Part shown: one piece after another, positions 16,684-23,648 of the stretch
How positions within the stretch are numbered: the first letter of the stretch is position 1
How the letters are laid out: the number at the start of each line of letters is the position of its first letter
DNA from: CAYVAR01 sp964449675
Lineage (GTDB): Bacteria; Patescibacteriota; Microgenomatia; UBA10105; UBA927
DNA: 58,278 bases
Direction: 5' to 3'
NCBI GenBank assembly: GCA_964449675.1
Contig: CAYVAR010000003.1
Location: 1 to 58,278 of the forward strand
The notes under the pieces: generated by a model
Seen by the model: the letters and a program-made list of their open reading frames with translations, nothing else
What the model was told of the DNA's origin: nothing
Database searches by the model: none
Program-made: the position numbers and the translations under genes

Positions 16684-17471
16684 AACAAGAAAACAATGTC
16701 TGGTGTGTCGTCCTGACGTATTATCCAAAAGTACCGTTAGTTACAACAATAATTGAGGCGTTTTATCCGATTCCGGTCGTGGTTGTTGATAATACACCAA
16801 AAATTAAAGAAAGAAGTTTTGTGCATGCCCAAACTCTCGTCAAAGGTGACAACTTGGGGTATACCGGCGGGGTAAATAAAGGGCTACAGTATGCGTTCAA
16901 AAAAGGCGCGACGTGGTGCATCGCGGTCAATGACGACATTTCTATACCAAAATCGTCAGCTAAAACATTTATCAAAAAACTGCGTTCAATGCCGATGGCA
17001 ATTGTTGGTCCATACGCCGGATCGCTTGATAAAAAGCGGTGGACAACTGTCTACTCACCGCGAGAAACTCCCAAACGTGTAGACTATATTTCTGGTTCTT
17101 TTATGGCAATCCATAAAAATGTATGGAGGTCGGTTGGCCCGTTTTATACTCCATATTTTATGTACTACGAGGATGTGGAACTGTGCATACTGGCGCGGCG
17201 CAACGGTTTTCCCCTCGTCCATATACCGTTAAATGTTTCGCACAGCGACACACCGTCATTAGGTAGGGGATCATACTTACACAACTATTACCTTGCGAGA
17301 AACCATATGCTTTTTGTCGAGCGCAATGCACCGTGGTCTGTGAGAGTCCGTGAATATATCCGACTCCCAAAAACCTGGTGGGAACACTCAGAGAGGAGTA
17401 ATATCGGTGCTCTTGCGGGCATGCGCGATTATATACGACGGAGATTTGGAAGAGCTCCGAACGGATTATGA
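16680..17471 (+). CDS. Glycosyltransferase family 2 (rhamnosyltransferase-like)
   Basis: In this 263-residue protein, VVLTYYPKV, VVVDNTP, DNLGYTGGVNKGL and AVNDDISI are the nucleotide-sugar and metal-binding parts of a GT-A enzyme. YISGSFMAIHKNVWRSVGPF and YYEDVELC are typical of rhamnosyltransferase-like GT2 proteins. It acts in the cytoplasm on a lipid-linked glycan. It is translationally coupled to both neighbours by 4-base overlaps. Confidence 0.82.
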   Translation: MKQENNVWCVVLTYYPKVPLVTTIIEAFYPIPVVVVDNTPKIKERSFVHAQTLVKGDNLGYTGGVNKGLQYAFKKGATWCIAVNDDISIPKSSAKTFIKKLRSMPMAIVGPYAGSLDKKRWTTVYSPRETPKRVDYISGSFMAIHKNVWRSVGPFYTPYFMYYEDVELCILARRNGFPLVHIPLNVSHSDTPSLGRGSYLHNYYLARNHMLFVERNAPWSVRVREYIRLPKTWWEHSERSNIGALAGMRDYIRRRFGRAPNGL

Positions 17472-18544
17472 TCATAGGCGTAGATGCTGGAATGCTTGGA
17501 GTAGCTGATAATCGACTCAAGGTAGGCGTGTGGCGTGTTGCGGTAGAACTGCTCAAAATATTGGGTAAAAACGGAGATCATACATACCGACTCTATAGCT
17601 TTCGTCCTATAGACCCACAACTTCTTAAGGAGTTTGGATCTTCAATGAAAAATATCGTGCTTGCCCCTTCGATAGGATTTCGTAAAATACGCTTGCCTAT
17701 TGAGCTACGTCTCCATCCTGTCGACTGTTTTCTCGCCTTGGGTCAAGCGCTTCCTCCGATACTTCCTAAGAAAACCATCGGTTTTGTATACGATATCGCC
17801 TTTCTACAAACGCCCCAAGCATATCCCGATTCATACCAGAAATTAAAAGATCAGACACATAATCTCATAAAACGGTCAAGCCACATAATTACAATTTCTC
17901 ATGCTGTCAAAAAAGATCTTACAAAAACATATGATGTCCCAGACGAAAAAATTACTGTCGCGTATCCTGGCGTCAGCAGTATATTTTTAAAAAAAGGAAA
18001 AACGATGCATACTGTTCGTCCATATTTTCTGTTTGTCGGAAGTCTGAAACGCGGAAAAAATGTCTCCTTCATCATTAAAGCATTTGCTCAATTTTTATCT
18101 ATGAGCAATACACACTATAACCTTTTATTAATTGGAAGTAATTATTGGAAAGACCCGCAGATTACACAAGCTATTTCTCGGTTTCATTTAGAGAGTCGAG
18201 TAAAGCTTATGGGATTTATTCCTGATAATGAACTTGCATGTTATTACCGAGGCGCACTTGCTTTCGTGTCACCATCTCTTGCAGAAGGATTTGGTTTGCC
18301 GGTTGTTGAAGCGATGGCCTGTGGTTGTCCAGTGATTGTATCTGATACTGCGGTATGCAAAGAAATAGTCGGCGATAACGGGATATTCATAGACCCGTCA
18401 GATACGAAAAAACTCGCCCAGGCTATGAAAAAGATGACGGAAGGCCCTGTTCGAGATTCCTTGCGGAAGAAGGGGATTACACGATCCCAACAATTTTCAT
18501 GGAAATTATTTGCAAGCAAAATACTTTCGTGCATCAATACATAA
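17468..18544 (+). CDS. Glycosyltransferase family 4 (GT-B)
   Basis: In this 358-residue protein the C-terminal domain has FVGSLKRGKNV, LMGFIPDNELACYYRGA and the donor-binding motif SPSLAEGFGLPVVEAMACGCPVI, with the two conserved Glu of the EX7E motif. The N-terminus (GVDAGMLGV...KVGVWRVAVELL) resembles mannosyl- or rhamnosyltransferases of O-antigen clusters. It starts inside the stop of the previous gene (ATGA). Confidence 0.88.
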   Translation: MIIGVDAGMLGVADNRLKVGVWRVAVELLKILGKNGDHTYRLYSFRPIDPQLLKEFGSSMKNIVLAPSIGFRKIRLPIELRLHPVDCFLALGQALPPILPKKTIGFVYDIAFLQTPQAYPDSYQKLKDQTHNLIKRSSHIITISHAVKKDLTKTYDVPDEKITVAYPGVSSIFLKKGKTMHTVRPYFLFVGSLKRGKNVSFIIKAFAQFLSMSNTHYNLLLIGSNYWKDPQITQAISRFHLESRVKLMGFIPDNELACYYRGALAFVSPSLAEGFGLPVVEAMACGCPVIVSDTAVCKEIVGDNGIFIDPSDTKKLAQAMKKMTEGPVRDSLRKKGITRSQQFSWKLFASKILSCINT

Positions 18545-18559
18545 TGGTATACAATATCC

Positions 18560-19336
18560 ATGATGATTTCAGTAGTTGTTTTGACGCACAACGATGAAGT
18601 ACACCTAGCAAAAACGCTTGAGAGCCTTTCTTGGTGCGATGAGCTCATTGTTGTTGATGACCAGTCGAGAGACAAATCATGTGAAATCGCTAAACACCAT
18701 GGTGCTAGTGTTTTTGTTCATGCGCTTCAAGATGATTTTGCCGCGCAGAGGAATTTTGGATTAAGTAAAGTAAAAGAAGATTGGGTGTTGTTTGTCGACT
18801 CCGACGAAATTGTTACACCAGAGCTTGCTACTGAGATTAAACAGCTTACACAAGCTTTGCGTGATGGAGAATCTACAATTCAGAATTCAAAATTGAAGAA
18901 TGGATATTATATAAGGCGAAAAGACTTCTTGTTTGGAAGATGGCTTGAGCATGGAGAAACGGCGAACGTGAAACTGCTTCGTTTGGCGCGAAAAGATGCT
19001 GGAGAATGGATTCGGCCGGTTCATGAAGTTTGGGATGTGAAAGGACCAACGGGAGAATTATTCCATCCGCTCCTCCACTATCCTCACCAGAACGTCGCAC
19101 AATTTTTAGATGAAATTAATCGATATTCTTCTCTTAATGCACACTACTTATATAACCAAGGTGTTCATGTACATTGGTGGCATATTATCGTATATCCAAA
19201 AGTAAAATTTTTTCTTAATTACATTTGGTACCTAGGATTTTTAGACGGAACCGGCGGTATAATTGTAGCCCTCATGATGAGTTTTCATTCATTTCTCACC
19301 CGGTCTAAACTTTGGAAACTCTGGGATAAAACATGA
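18560..19336 (+). CDS. Glycosyltransferase family 2 (WaaE-like)
   Basis: In this 258-residue protein, VVVLTHNDEVHLAKTLESL, VVDDQSRDKS and FVDSDEIV are the GT-A core. RPVHEVW and LHYPHQNVAQFLDEINRYSS place it in the WaaE/KdtX-like group also seen at 15005. The track ESTIQNSKLKNGY (18873-18898) looks like a word-repeat insertion. The last residues are hydrophobic and could touch the membrane. It overlaps the next gene by 4 bases. Confidence 0.83.
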   Translation: MMISVVVLTHNDEVHLAKTLESLSWCDELIVVDDQSRDKSCEIAKHHGASVFVHALQDDFAAQRNFGLSKVKEDWVLFVDSDEIVTPELATEIKQLTQALRDGESTIQNSKLKNGYYIRRKDFLFGRWLEHGETANVKLLRLARKDAGEWIRPVHEVWDVKGPTGELFHPLLHYPHQNVAQFLDEINRYSSLNAHYLYNQGVHVHWWHIIVYPKVKFFLNYIWYLGFLDGTGGIIVALMMSFHSFLTRSKLWKLWDKT

Positions 19337-20517
19337 AGATTCTTTTTATTTTGTTTTTTACATCATTAGCTCTCGGGCACCTGGTCGCTATACCGATTTC
19401 GTCAACCGCCGTCCTGTACCTTCATGATATGTTATTGATTTTGATACTTCTCGTCTCCAGTGTGCGTTTGATAGTTTTCAGAAGAAACATTGCTTGGCCA
19501 CGTCTTACTAAGCCAATTCTACTTTTTATGTCAATTGGAGGTATTTCCCTTCTCGTAAATAGTTCCCGATTTACTCAACCAGAACTTATTACAAGTTCGT
19601 TGTATCTATTTCGATGGGTAGCGTATGGAGCTCTCTATGGAGTTGTTGTCTCAGGTAAACTTGATCCCCGATTTTTTGTGCGCGGCCTGTACGGTGCGGG
19701 ACTGGTCATTACACTTTTAGGAATAGCGCAATTTTTTTTCTATCCGGATCTGCGAAATCTCTATTATTTAGGTTGGGACCCTCATTATCAGCGACTATTT
19801 TCTACACTTTTGGACCCAAATTTTTCAGGATTACTGTTTGTTCTCATGTTTTCTCATACATCGTTTGTGTTTTCCAGGAAACAAAACATACTTCGTTTTT
19901 TATGCATGACGCTTATCCTCTCGGCGCTTCTTCTGACATTTTCTCGAAGTAGTTATATCGCTTTTGCTGCCTCCCTTATTACTGTTGGGATAGTACTAAA
20001 AAAATGGAAAGACATATTGCTTATGCTTGCTTTTTTTATCGTATTGATTTTACTTTTACCAAAAAGTGGAGAAGGACAAAATATCACAAGGATTACGTCG
20101 TCTCTGGCTCGTTTAGAAAATTGGCAGGAAGGTTGGCAGTTATTTGTAAGATATCCTCTTTTTGGTCATGGATTCAATACGCTTCGCTATGTGAGGATGA
20201 CAACGGATCAATATCTTTTAAGTGGGGAGATTATTACTTCCAGAGCTCTCTCTGGTCTTGATAACAGTATACTTTTTATATTAGCAACAACAGGTATTGT
20301 GGGTTTTGCTGCATATGCCTGGATTGGAAAAAGGATGATTATGCTTGCGAGTCAACTTAACAAGGAAGATGGTCACATAAAGGCTATGTATATTTCGATG
20401 CTGGTAGCAGTACTCATACACAGTCTTTTTACTAATAGTCTCTTTTACCCATGGGTGATGATTTGGTTGTGGTTTATGACGGGTACCATCGAACGAAGAA
20501 TTAGGGCGCGTAAGTAA
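19333..20517 (+). CDS. O-antigen ligase/polymerase-like membrane protein
   Basis: This 394-residue protein has about ten to eleven hydrophobic segments. A large loop around residues 235-310 contains the RLENWQEGWQLFVRYPLFGHGFNT segment characteristic of the Wzy_C (O-antigen ligase/polymerase) domain. Such proteins join or polymerise lipid-linked glycans on the outer face of the membrane. It closes the glycan operon, which fits a final transfer step. No flippase (Wzx or ABC type) is visible in the window. Confidence 0.83.
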   Translation: MKILFILFFTSLALGHLVAIPISSTAVLYLHDMLLILILLVSSVRLIVFRRNIAWPRLTKPILLFMSIGGISLLVNSSRFTQPELITSSLYLFRWVAYGALYGVVVSGKLDPRFFVRGLYGAGLVITLLGIAQFFFYPDLRNLYYLGWDPHYQRLFSTLLDPNFSGLLFVLMFSHTSFVFSRKQNILRFLCMTLILSALLLTFSRSSYIAFAASLITVGIVLKKWKDILLMLAFFIVLILLLPKSGEGQNITRITSSLARLENWQEGWQLFVRYPLFGHGFNTLRYVRMTTDQYLLSGEIITSRALSGLDNSILFILATTGIVGFAAYAWIGKRMIMLASQLNKEDGHIKAMYISMLVAVLIHSLFTNSLFYPWVMIWLWFMTGTIERRIRARK

Positions 20518-20571
20518 ATAATCTTTACAACTTTTCCATTGTACTTCGCGCCACAAAGGAGCGTAATCGCC

Positions 20572-21276
20572 TTAGCGAGAATAGGTAACGTGGCGCTCGA
20601 GGATCGTTTGATTGCCGGCCGGATCTGTCGCGATTATCGTAAGAGTATTTAATCCTTCGGAAAGCTGCGCTTTAAAGCTAAAGGATCCATCTTTTAAAAG
20701 TAGGACAAATCGGTCATTGATAGTGACCGTGTTTTCTTCTTCTGTTTTTCCTTGAACGGAAAAAGTAGCATCGTCACTTATGATATTTGCATCCTCTTGC
20801 GGGCTAGCGATTTCAAGAAGTGGTTTAGACTTTTTTACTATAACTTTTATGACATTAGACAAATCACTGAGGGTCCCTTTTTGGTCAAGAGTTTTTGCGC
20901 TAATAGTATTATCTCCTTCTTTAGCCGAAAGCTCTACTGAAAAGGCACCATCCTTTGGAACCGTGAGTTTTTTCGTTTCAGATTCGTTGAGATAGATGAT
21001 GAGCGTGATATCCGGTTGGGCTTTGCCGATGATCTTGAGAGAAGCACTATTGGTGGCTTCAGGGAGGGCATCAAGAACTGGGGGTAAAAGGATAGACTGC
21101 TGTTCTTTTTGTGGCGTGTTTCCTCGAATTTTATCGATGAATAAACTAAACCCTACTAGTAGTTTTAAACCGAAAAGTAGGAGAAATACCATGATCCCGA
21201 CGCTTCCCAGTACAGATAAAATCAATCGTTTCTGTTGTTTTTTTTCTTCAAATCTACTTAAGCGAGTTAAAGCCAT
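20572..21276 (-). CDS. Membrane-anchored protein with two Ig-like repeats
   Basis: In this 234-residue protein a basic N-terminus and one transmembrane segment (about residues 20-45) put the rest outside. Two similar beta-rich repeats follow (about 75-150 and 155-230). They share SLKIIGKAQPD/TFSVQGKTEEE, DGAFSVELSAKEGDNTISAKT/DGSFSFKAQLSEGLNTLTIIATD and a final DxxGN, typical of bacterial Ig-like/glucodextranase-B-type modules. The role is probably wall or surface binding. It converges on the ligase-like gene (54-base gap, no clear terminator). Confidence 0.7.
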   Translation of the reverse strand: MALTRLSRFEEKKQQKRLILSVLGSVGIMVFLLLFGLKLLVGFSLFIDKIRGNTPQKEQQSILLPPVLDALPEATNSASLKIIGKAQPDITLIIYLNESETKKLTVPKDGAFSVELSAKEGDNTISAKTLDQKGTLSDLSNVIKVIVKKSKPLLEIASPQEDANIISDDATFSVQGKTEEENTVTINDRFVLLLKDGSFSFKAQLSEGLNTLTIIATDPAGNQTILERHVTYSR

Positions 21277-21310
21277 ATTCAGTTTTTAGTGAAATTAACT
21301 ATATCACATA

Positions 21311-21559
21311 TTAAATCGGGAGGTGGACTTGTGGAGAGGGAGATGGTGGTGACTGCTTTTTTTTCTGCCGAACGTTACGCTTTAGAGCATCAGATACAGC
21401 AAGCTCAAGAAGGTCGCTTCTTGCAATCGCATAGATACCATTTTTCCCCGCTGAAAGTTTTCGGGCACGAAGGGTTTTTTCCTCTATCCAACGGCGGATG
21501 GTGTCTGGGTGTTTATGCAGGAAGGCAGCTGCTTCTTTGACCGTCACAATCTCTTTCAC
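21311..21559 (-). CDS. Excisionase/MerR-like helix-turn-helix protein
   Basis: In this 82-residue protein, VTVKEAAAFLHKHPDTIRRWIEEKTLRARKLSAGKNGIYAIARSDLLEL is the winged helix-turn-helix of the DNA-binding excisionase type (helix_turn_helix_17). The tail is basic and Pro/Ser rich. It could be a small regulator or a leftover from a mobile element; tRNA fragments and a truncated gene lie just upstream. No integrase is present. Confidence 0.75.
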   Translation of the reverse strand: MKEIVTVKEAAAFLHKHPDTIRRWIEEKTLRARKLSAGKNGIYAIARSDLLELAVSDALKRNVRQKKKQSPPSPSPQVHLPI

Positions 21560-21682
21560 AGCAATTTCAAGTATAGCATACTATAGAATCCGACGGCCCA
21601 CTTACATGAGATTGAGCTGAAAGGGCGAAATGAACACAGAGGACCCACGCTTTATCCCAGTACCATTTAGCCGACACGTATG
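21560..21682. other. Non-coding gap between the HTH gene and tRNA-Thr
   Basis: I see no gene here. An AGTATAGCATACTATAG near-palindrome (about 21571-21587) lies close to the HTH gene start and could hold its promoter or operator. Confidence 0.4.
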
Positions 21683-21755
21683 AGCCGACTGTCGGGATCG
21701 AACCGACGACCTACGCTTTACGAAAGCGCCGCTCTGCCAACTGAGCTAAGTCGGC
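21683..21755 (-). tRNA. tRNA-Thr (anticodon CGT)
   Basis: The minus strand folds as a full cloverleaf: acceptor GCCGACT with AGTCGGC, D-arm GCTCAGTTGGCAGAGC, anticodon stem GCGCT/AGCGT around TTCGTAA, and T-arm GTCGG-TTCGATC-CCGAC. The discriminator T is followed by CA, and no CCA is encoded. Confidence 0.95.
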
Positions 21756-21815
21756 GTATATGTACGGGATTCTGCAAATCTAATTCTGATATTACCAAAA
21801 TCAGAAAGATTGTGC

Positions 21816-21884
21816 TGGGACGAAAGCGTTGCTCTACCCCTGAGCTACTTCGGCGTGCCAGTTTACCAGCTGAGCTATGTCGGC
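21816..21884 (-). pseudogene. Two tRNA 5'-half relics in tandem
   Basis: On the minus strand, 21884-21856 reads GCCGACATAGCTCAGCTGG..., a tRNA acceptor and D-arm. 21854-21816 reads GCCGAAGTAGCTCAGGGG... through an anticodon arm ACGCT-TTCGTCC. Both resemble the 5' half of the intact tRNA-Thr next door, but neither has a 3' half. They look like decayed tandem copies or integration scars. Confidence 0.65.
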
Positions 21885-21918
21885 GTCACGCGTAATTATA
21901 TAGTATTATCTGTTATAA

Positions 21919-22095
21919 TACTTCCTATATGTATACATCTATTTAGATGTGCCGGAAACGAATAAAAAAGCAGACGCTCTTGCCAAGCGATACAAAATGA
22001 AACCCATGTTTGAAACCGCACGAATGTACACGAAAACCCCACCGGAGGTAGCGCTTCATCGAGTTTTTGGCGTGACTACGTTTGAGCTGGGATAA
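21919..22095 (+). pseudogene. Truncated GNAT-type acetyltransferase, C-terminal fragment
   Basis: The open frame translates to YLDVPETNKKADALAKRYKM, then KPMFETARMYT and RVFGVTTFELG before a TAA stop. This is the C-terminal end of a GNAT acetyltransferase of the common GFxPxFETARMYxG...RVFGVTTFELG type. A stop codon lies just upstream (21916-21918) and the acetyl-CoA-binding part is missing, so it is a remnant. It sits between tRNA relics and a hydrolase gene, consistent with a rearrangement point. Confidence 0.7.
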
Positions 22096-22148
22096 CATAT
22101 GAATCAACAACAATGCAATCAATTTGCTCGATATATCGTCAAGAACAT

Positions 22149-22676
22149 ATGAAAATAATAGATTTAACCCAGCAACTTTTTGACCACATGCCAGCTTACC
22201 CAGGCGATCCGGAGGTGATTATTGAAGAAATTCATACGATCAAAAATCAAGGCTGGAATCTTCGAAACATGACTTTTTCGACCCATATTGGCACTCATGT
22301 TAATGTGCCGTATCATATGGTGCAAAGTGGTAAAACGCTTGATGATTTTTCTCTCGATATCTTTATGGGAAAATGCACAGTGTATAAACCTGGAATGCAA
22401 TTTCAAAAAGACGTAGGTGTGATTTTTCATGATCCAAACATTGACAATCTACTCGCAGATCAATTGATTAAATCCTTGCCAAAATTTATTGGCATAAGTA
22501 ATAAATATGAGTTTGACGTAGCGATAGAAAAGAAATTGTTACGCCATGGCATTATTTCCTACGAAAATCTAACCAACACCGAGGCGCTTCCCGATGAGTT
22601 CTTCTTTTACGGTCTACCTCTAAATATTAAGGGTGGCGACGGTAGCCCTGTTCGCGCTTTTGCGGTAGTGGGGTAG
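22149..22676 (+). CDS. Cyclase-family hydrolase (kynurenine formamidase-like)
   Basis: In this 175-residue protein, IDLTQQLFDHMPAYPGDPEV at the start and STHIGTHVNVPYHM are the hallmarks of the metal-dependent cyclase family (KynB-like). In KynB the pattern is HxGTHxDxPxH; here the metal-ligand Asp is Asn (HVN). The RGDGSPVRAFAVVG-like end is present. It is shorter than KynB (about 210), missing part of the middle. The real substrate is unknown, and a kynurenine pathway is not expected in such a genome. ATG 22149 is preferred because the extra upstream codons do not match the family. Confidence 0.75.
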   Translation: MKIIDLTQQLFDHMPAYPGDPEVIIEEIHTIKNQGWNLRNMTFSTHIGTHVNVPYHMVQSGKTLDDFSLDIFMGKCTVYKPGMQFQKDVGVIFHDPNIDNLLADQLIKSLPKFIGISNKYEFDVAIEKKLLRHGIISYENLTNTEALPDEFFFYGLPLNIKGGDGSPVRAFAVVG

Positions 22677-22750
22677 TTATTTCTTTTCCTCAAACTGAAG
22701 AGGCACTTCTCTTACATCGGTAAATCAAAAAATGTCACCTTTCCTTCGTG

Positions 22751-22822
22751 AGCGGGTGAGGGGAAATCGAACCCCCGCCTCATCCTTGGGAAGGATGCAT
22801 CCTACCATTGGACCACACCCGC
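22751..22822 (-). tRNA. tRNA-Gly (anticodon CCC)
   Basis: Minus-strand cloverleaf: acceptor GCGGGTG with CACCCGC, anticodon stem CATCC/GGATG around TTCCCAA, and T-loop GGGGGTTCGATTTCCCC. The discriminator T is followed by CA, and no CCA is encoded. Two short hairpins lie immediately upstream of its 5' end. Confidence 0.95.
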
Positions 22823-22855
22823 CGCGTCAAACGCGGCTGGCACGTTTGACGTGCC
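22822..22855. repeat. Twin hairpins with loops CAA and TTG
   Basis: CCGCGT-CAA-ACGCGG (22822-22836) and GGCACGT-TTG-ACGTGCC (22839-22855) stand side by side in the tRNA-Gly leader. The first 15-mer occurs again exactly at 29354-29368 inside gatD. Confidence 0.65.
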
Positions 22856-22882
22856 GCATATAGGTATTATATTGTATCACGA

Positions 22883-23440
22883 CTAGGGCAGAGTAAAGAC
22901 GTTACCTGCGTGTATGAGATCGGGATTAACTAAGTTATTGGCACGTGCTATATCTACCCACCTGTATCCACTTCCATACTGCGCTGTCGCTATATTCCAC
23001 AAATTATCTCCGTGTACCACTCTATATACTTTTGTTTGAATCGTTTGTGTAGGTGTAGGAGAAACTTCTGTCATGCTTCCAGAAGCAATTTCTCCAGAGG
23101 ACGTTGCGTCAGGTTTTACCTCTGGTATGGTAAGAGATTGACCAACTTCTAGTGCTTCCGGATTTGATAGATTATTCGCTTTTTGAATATCCACCCAGTT
23201 ATATCCATTTTTGTAATATGTCTGCGCTATACTCCAAAGCGTTTCTCCTTTGGCTACTGCATGGGTAAGCGGGAGACTTTTTTGCCCTTCTTGTTGCGAT
23301 TGATTTACTTTGGACTGTTCACGCTTACCGGATACATAATTAAACACTAACGTCCCAACGACGAGTATTACTGCAAGGCCGAGAATAAGCGATACAAAAG
23401 AATCAGGTGATTGTAGTCGTTTTGTAAGATTGTTTACCAT
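22883..23440 (-). CDS. LysM-domain membrane protein
   Basis: In this 185-residue protein a short cytoplasmic N-terminus is followed by a transmembrane segment (about residues 17-37). Two LysM repeats follow: HAVAKGETLWSIAQTYYKNGYNWVDIQKANNL...LTIP (about 58-110) and YRVVHGDNLWNIATAQYGSGYRWVDIARANNL...FTLP (about 138-185). LysM binds N-acetylglucosamine in peptidoglycan, so this is a wall-attached membrane protein. A Ser/Thr/Pro linker joins the repeats. It lies between tRNA-Asp and tRNA-Gly on the same strand. Confidence 0.88.
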   Translation of the reverse strand: MVNNLTKRLQSPDSFVSLILGLAVILVVGTLVFNYVSGKREQSKVNQSQQEGQKSLPLTHAVAKGETLWSIAQTYYKNGYNWVDIQKANNLSNPEALEVGQSLTIPEVKPDATSSGEIASGSMTEVSPTPTQTIQTKVYRVVHGDNLWNIATAQYGSGYRWVDIARANNLVNPDLIHAGNVFTLP

Positions 23441-23483
23441 TAAAAAGAGTTTCCTCCGTTCCGGGTAGATATGAATGCTTATG

Positions 23484-23557
23484 CGGGCCCGAGCGGATTC
23501 GAACCGCCGATCTCGTCCTTGACAGGGACGCGTGTTAGGCCACTACACCACGAGCCC
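23484..23557 (-). tRNA. tRNA-Asp (anticodon GTC)
   Basis: Minus-strand cloverleaf: acceptor GGGCTCG with CGGGCCC, anticodon stem CGTCC/GGACG around CTGTCAA, and T-arm GGCGGTTCGAATCCGCT. The discriminator is G, as usual for Asp, followed by CA. No CCA is encoded. Confidence 0.95.
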
Positions 23558-23648
23558 AAAAGATACTCATTATATACTGTATGAATAGTCGTGGGTTATT
23601 ATAATTGAAATTAGAGATTGATACAATGCGTATGTTAGGATTAAAGAT

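Noticed and set aside
21311..21559. Antitoxin of a toxin-antitoxin pair
   Set aside because: No partner toxin gene is adjacent, and the domain is excisionase/MerR-like.
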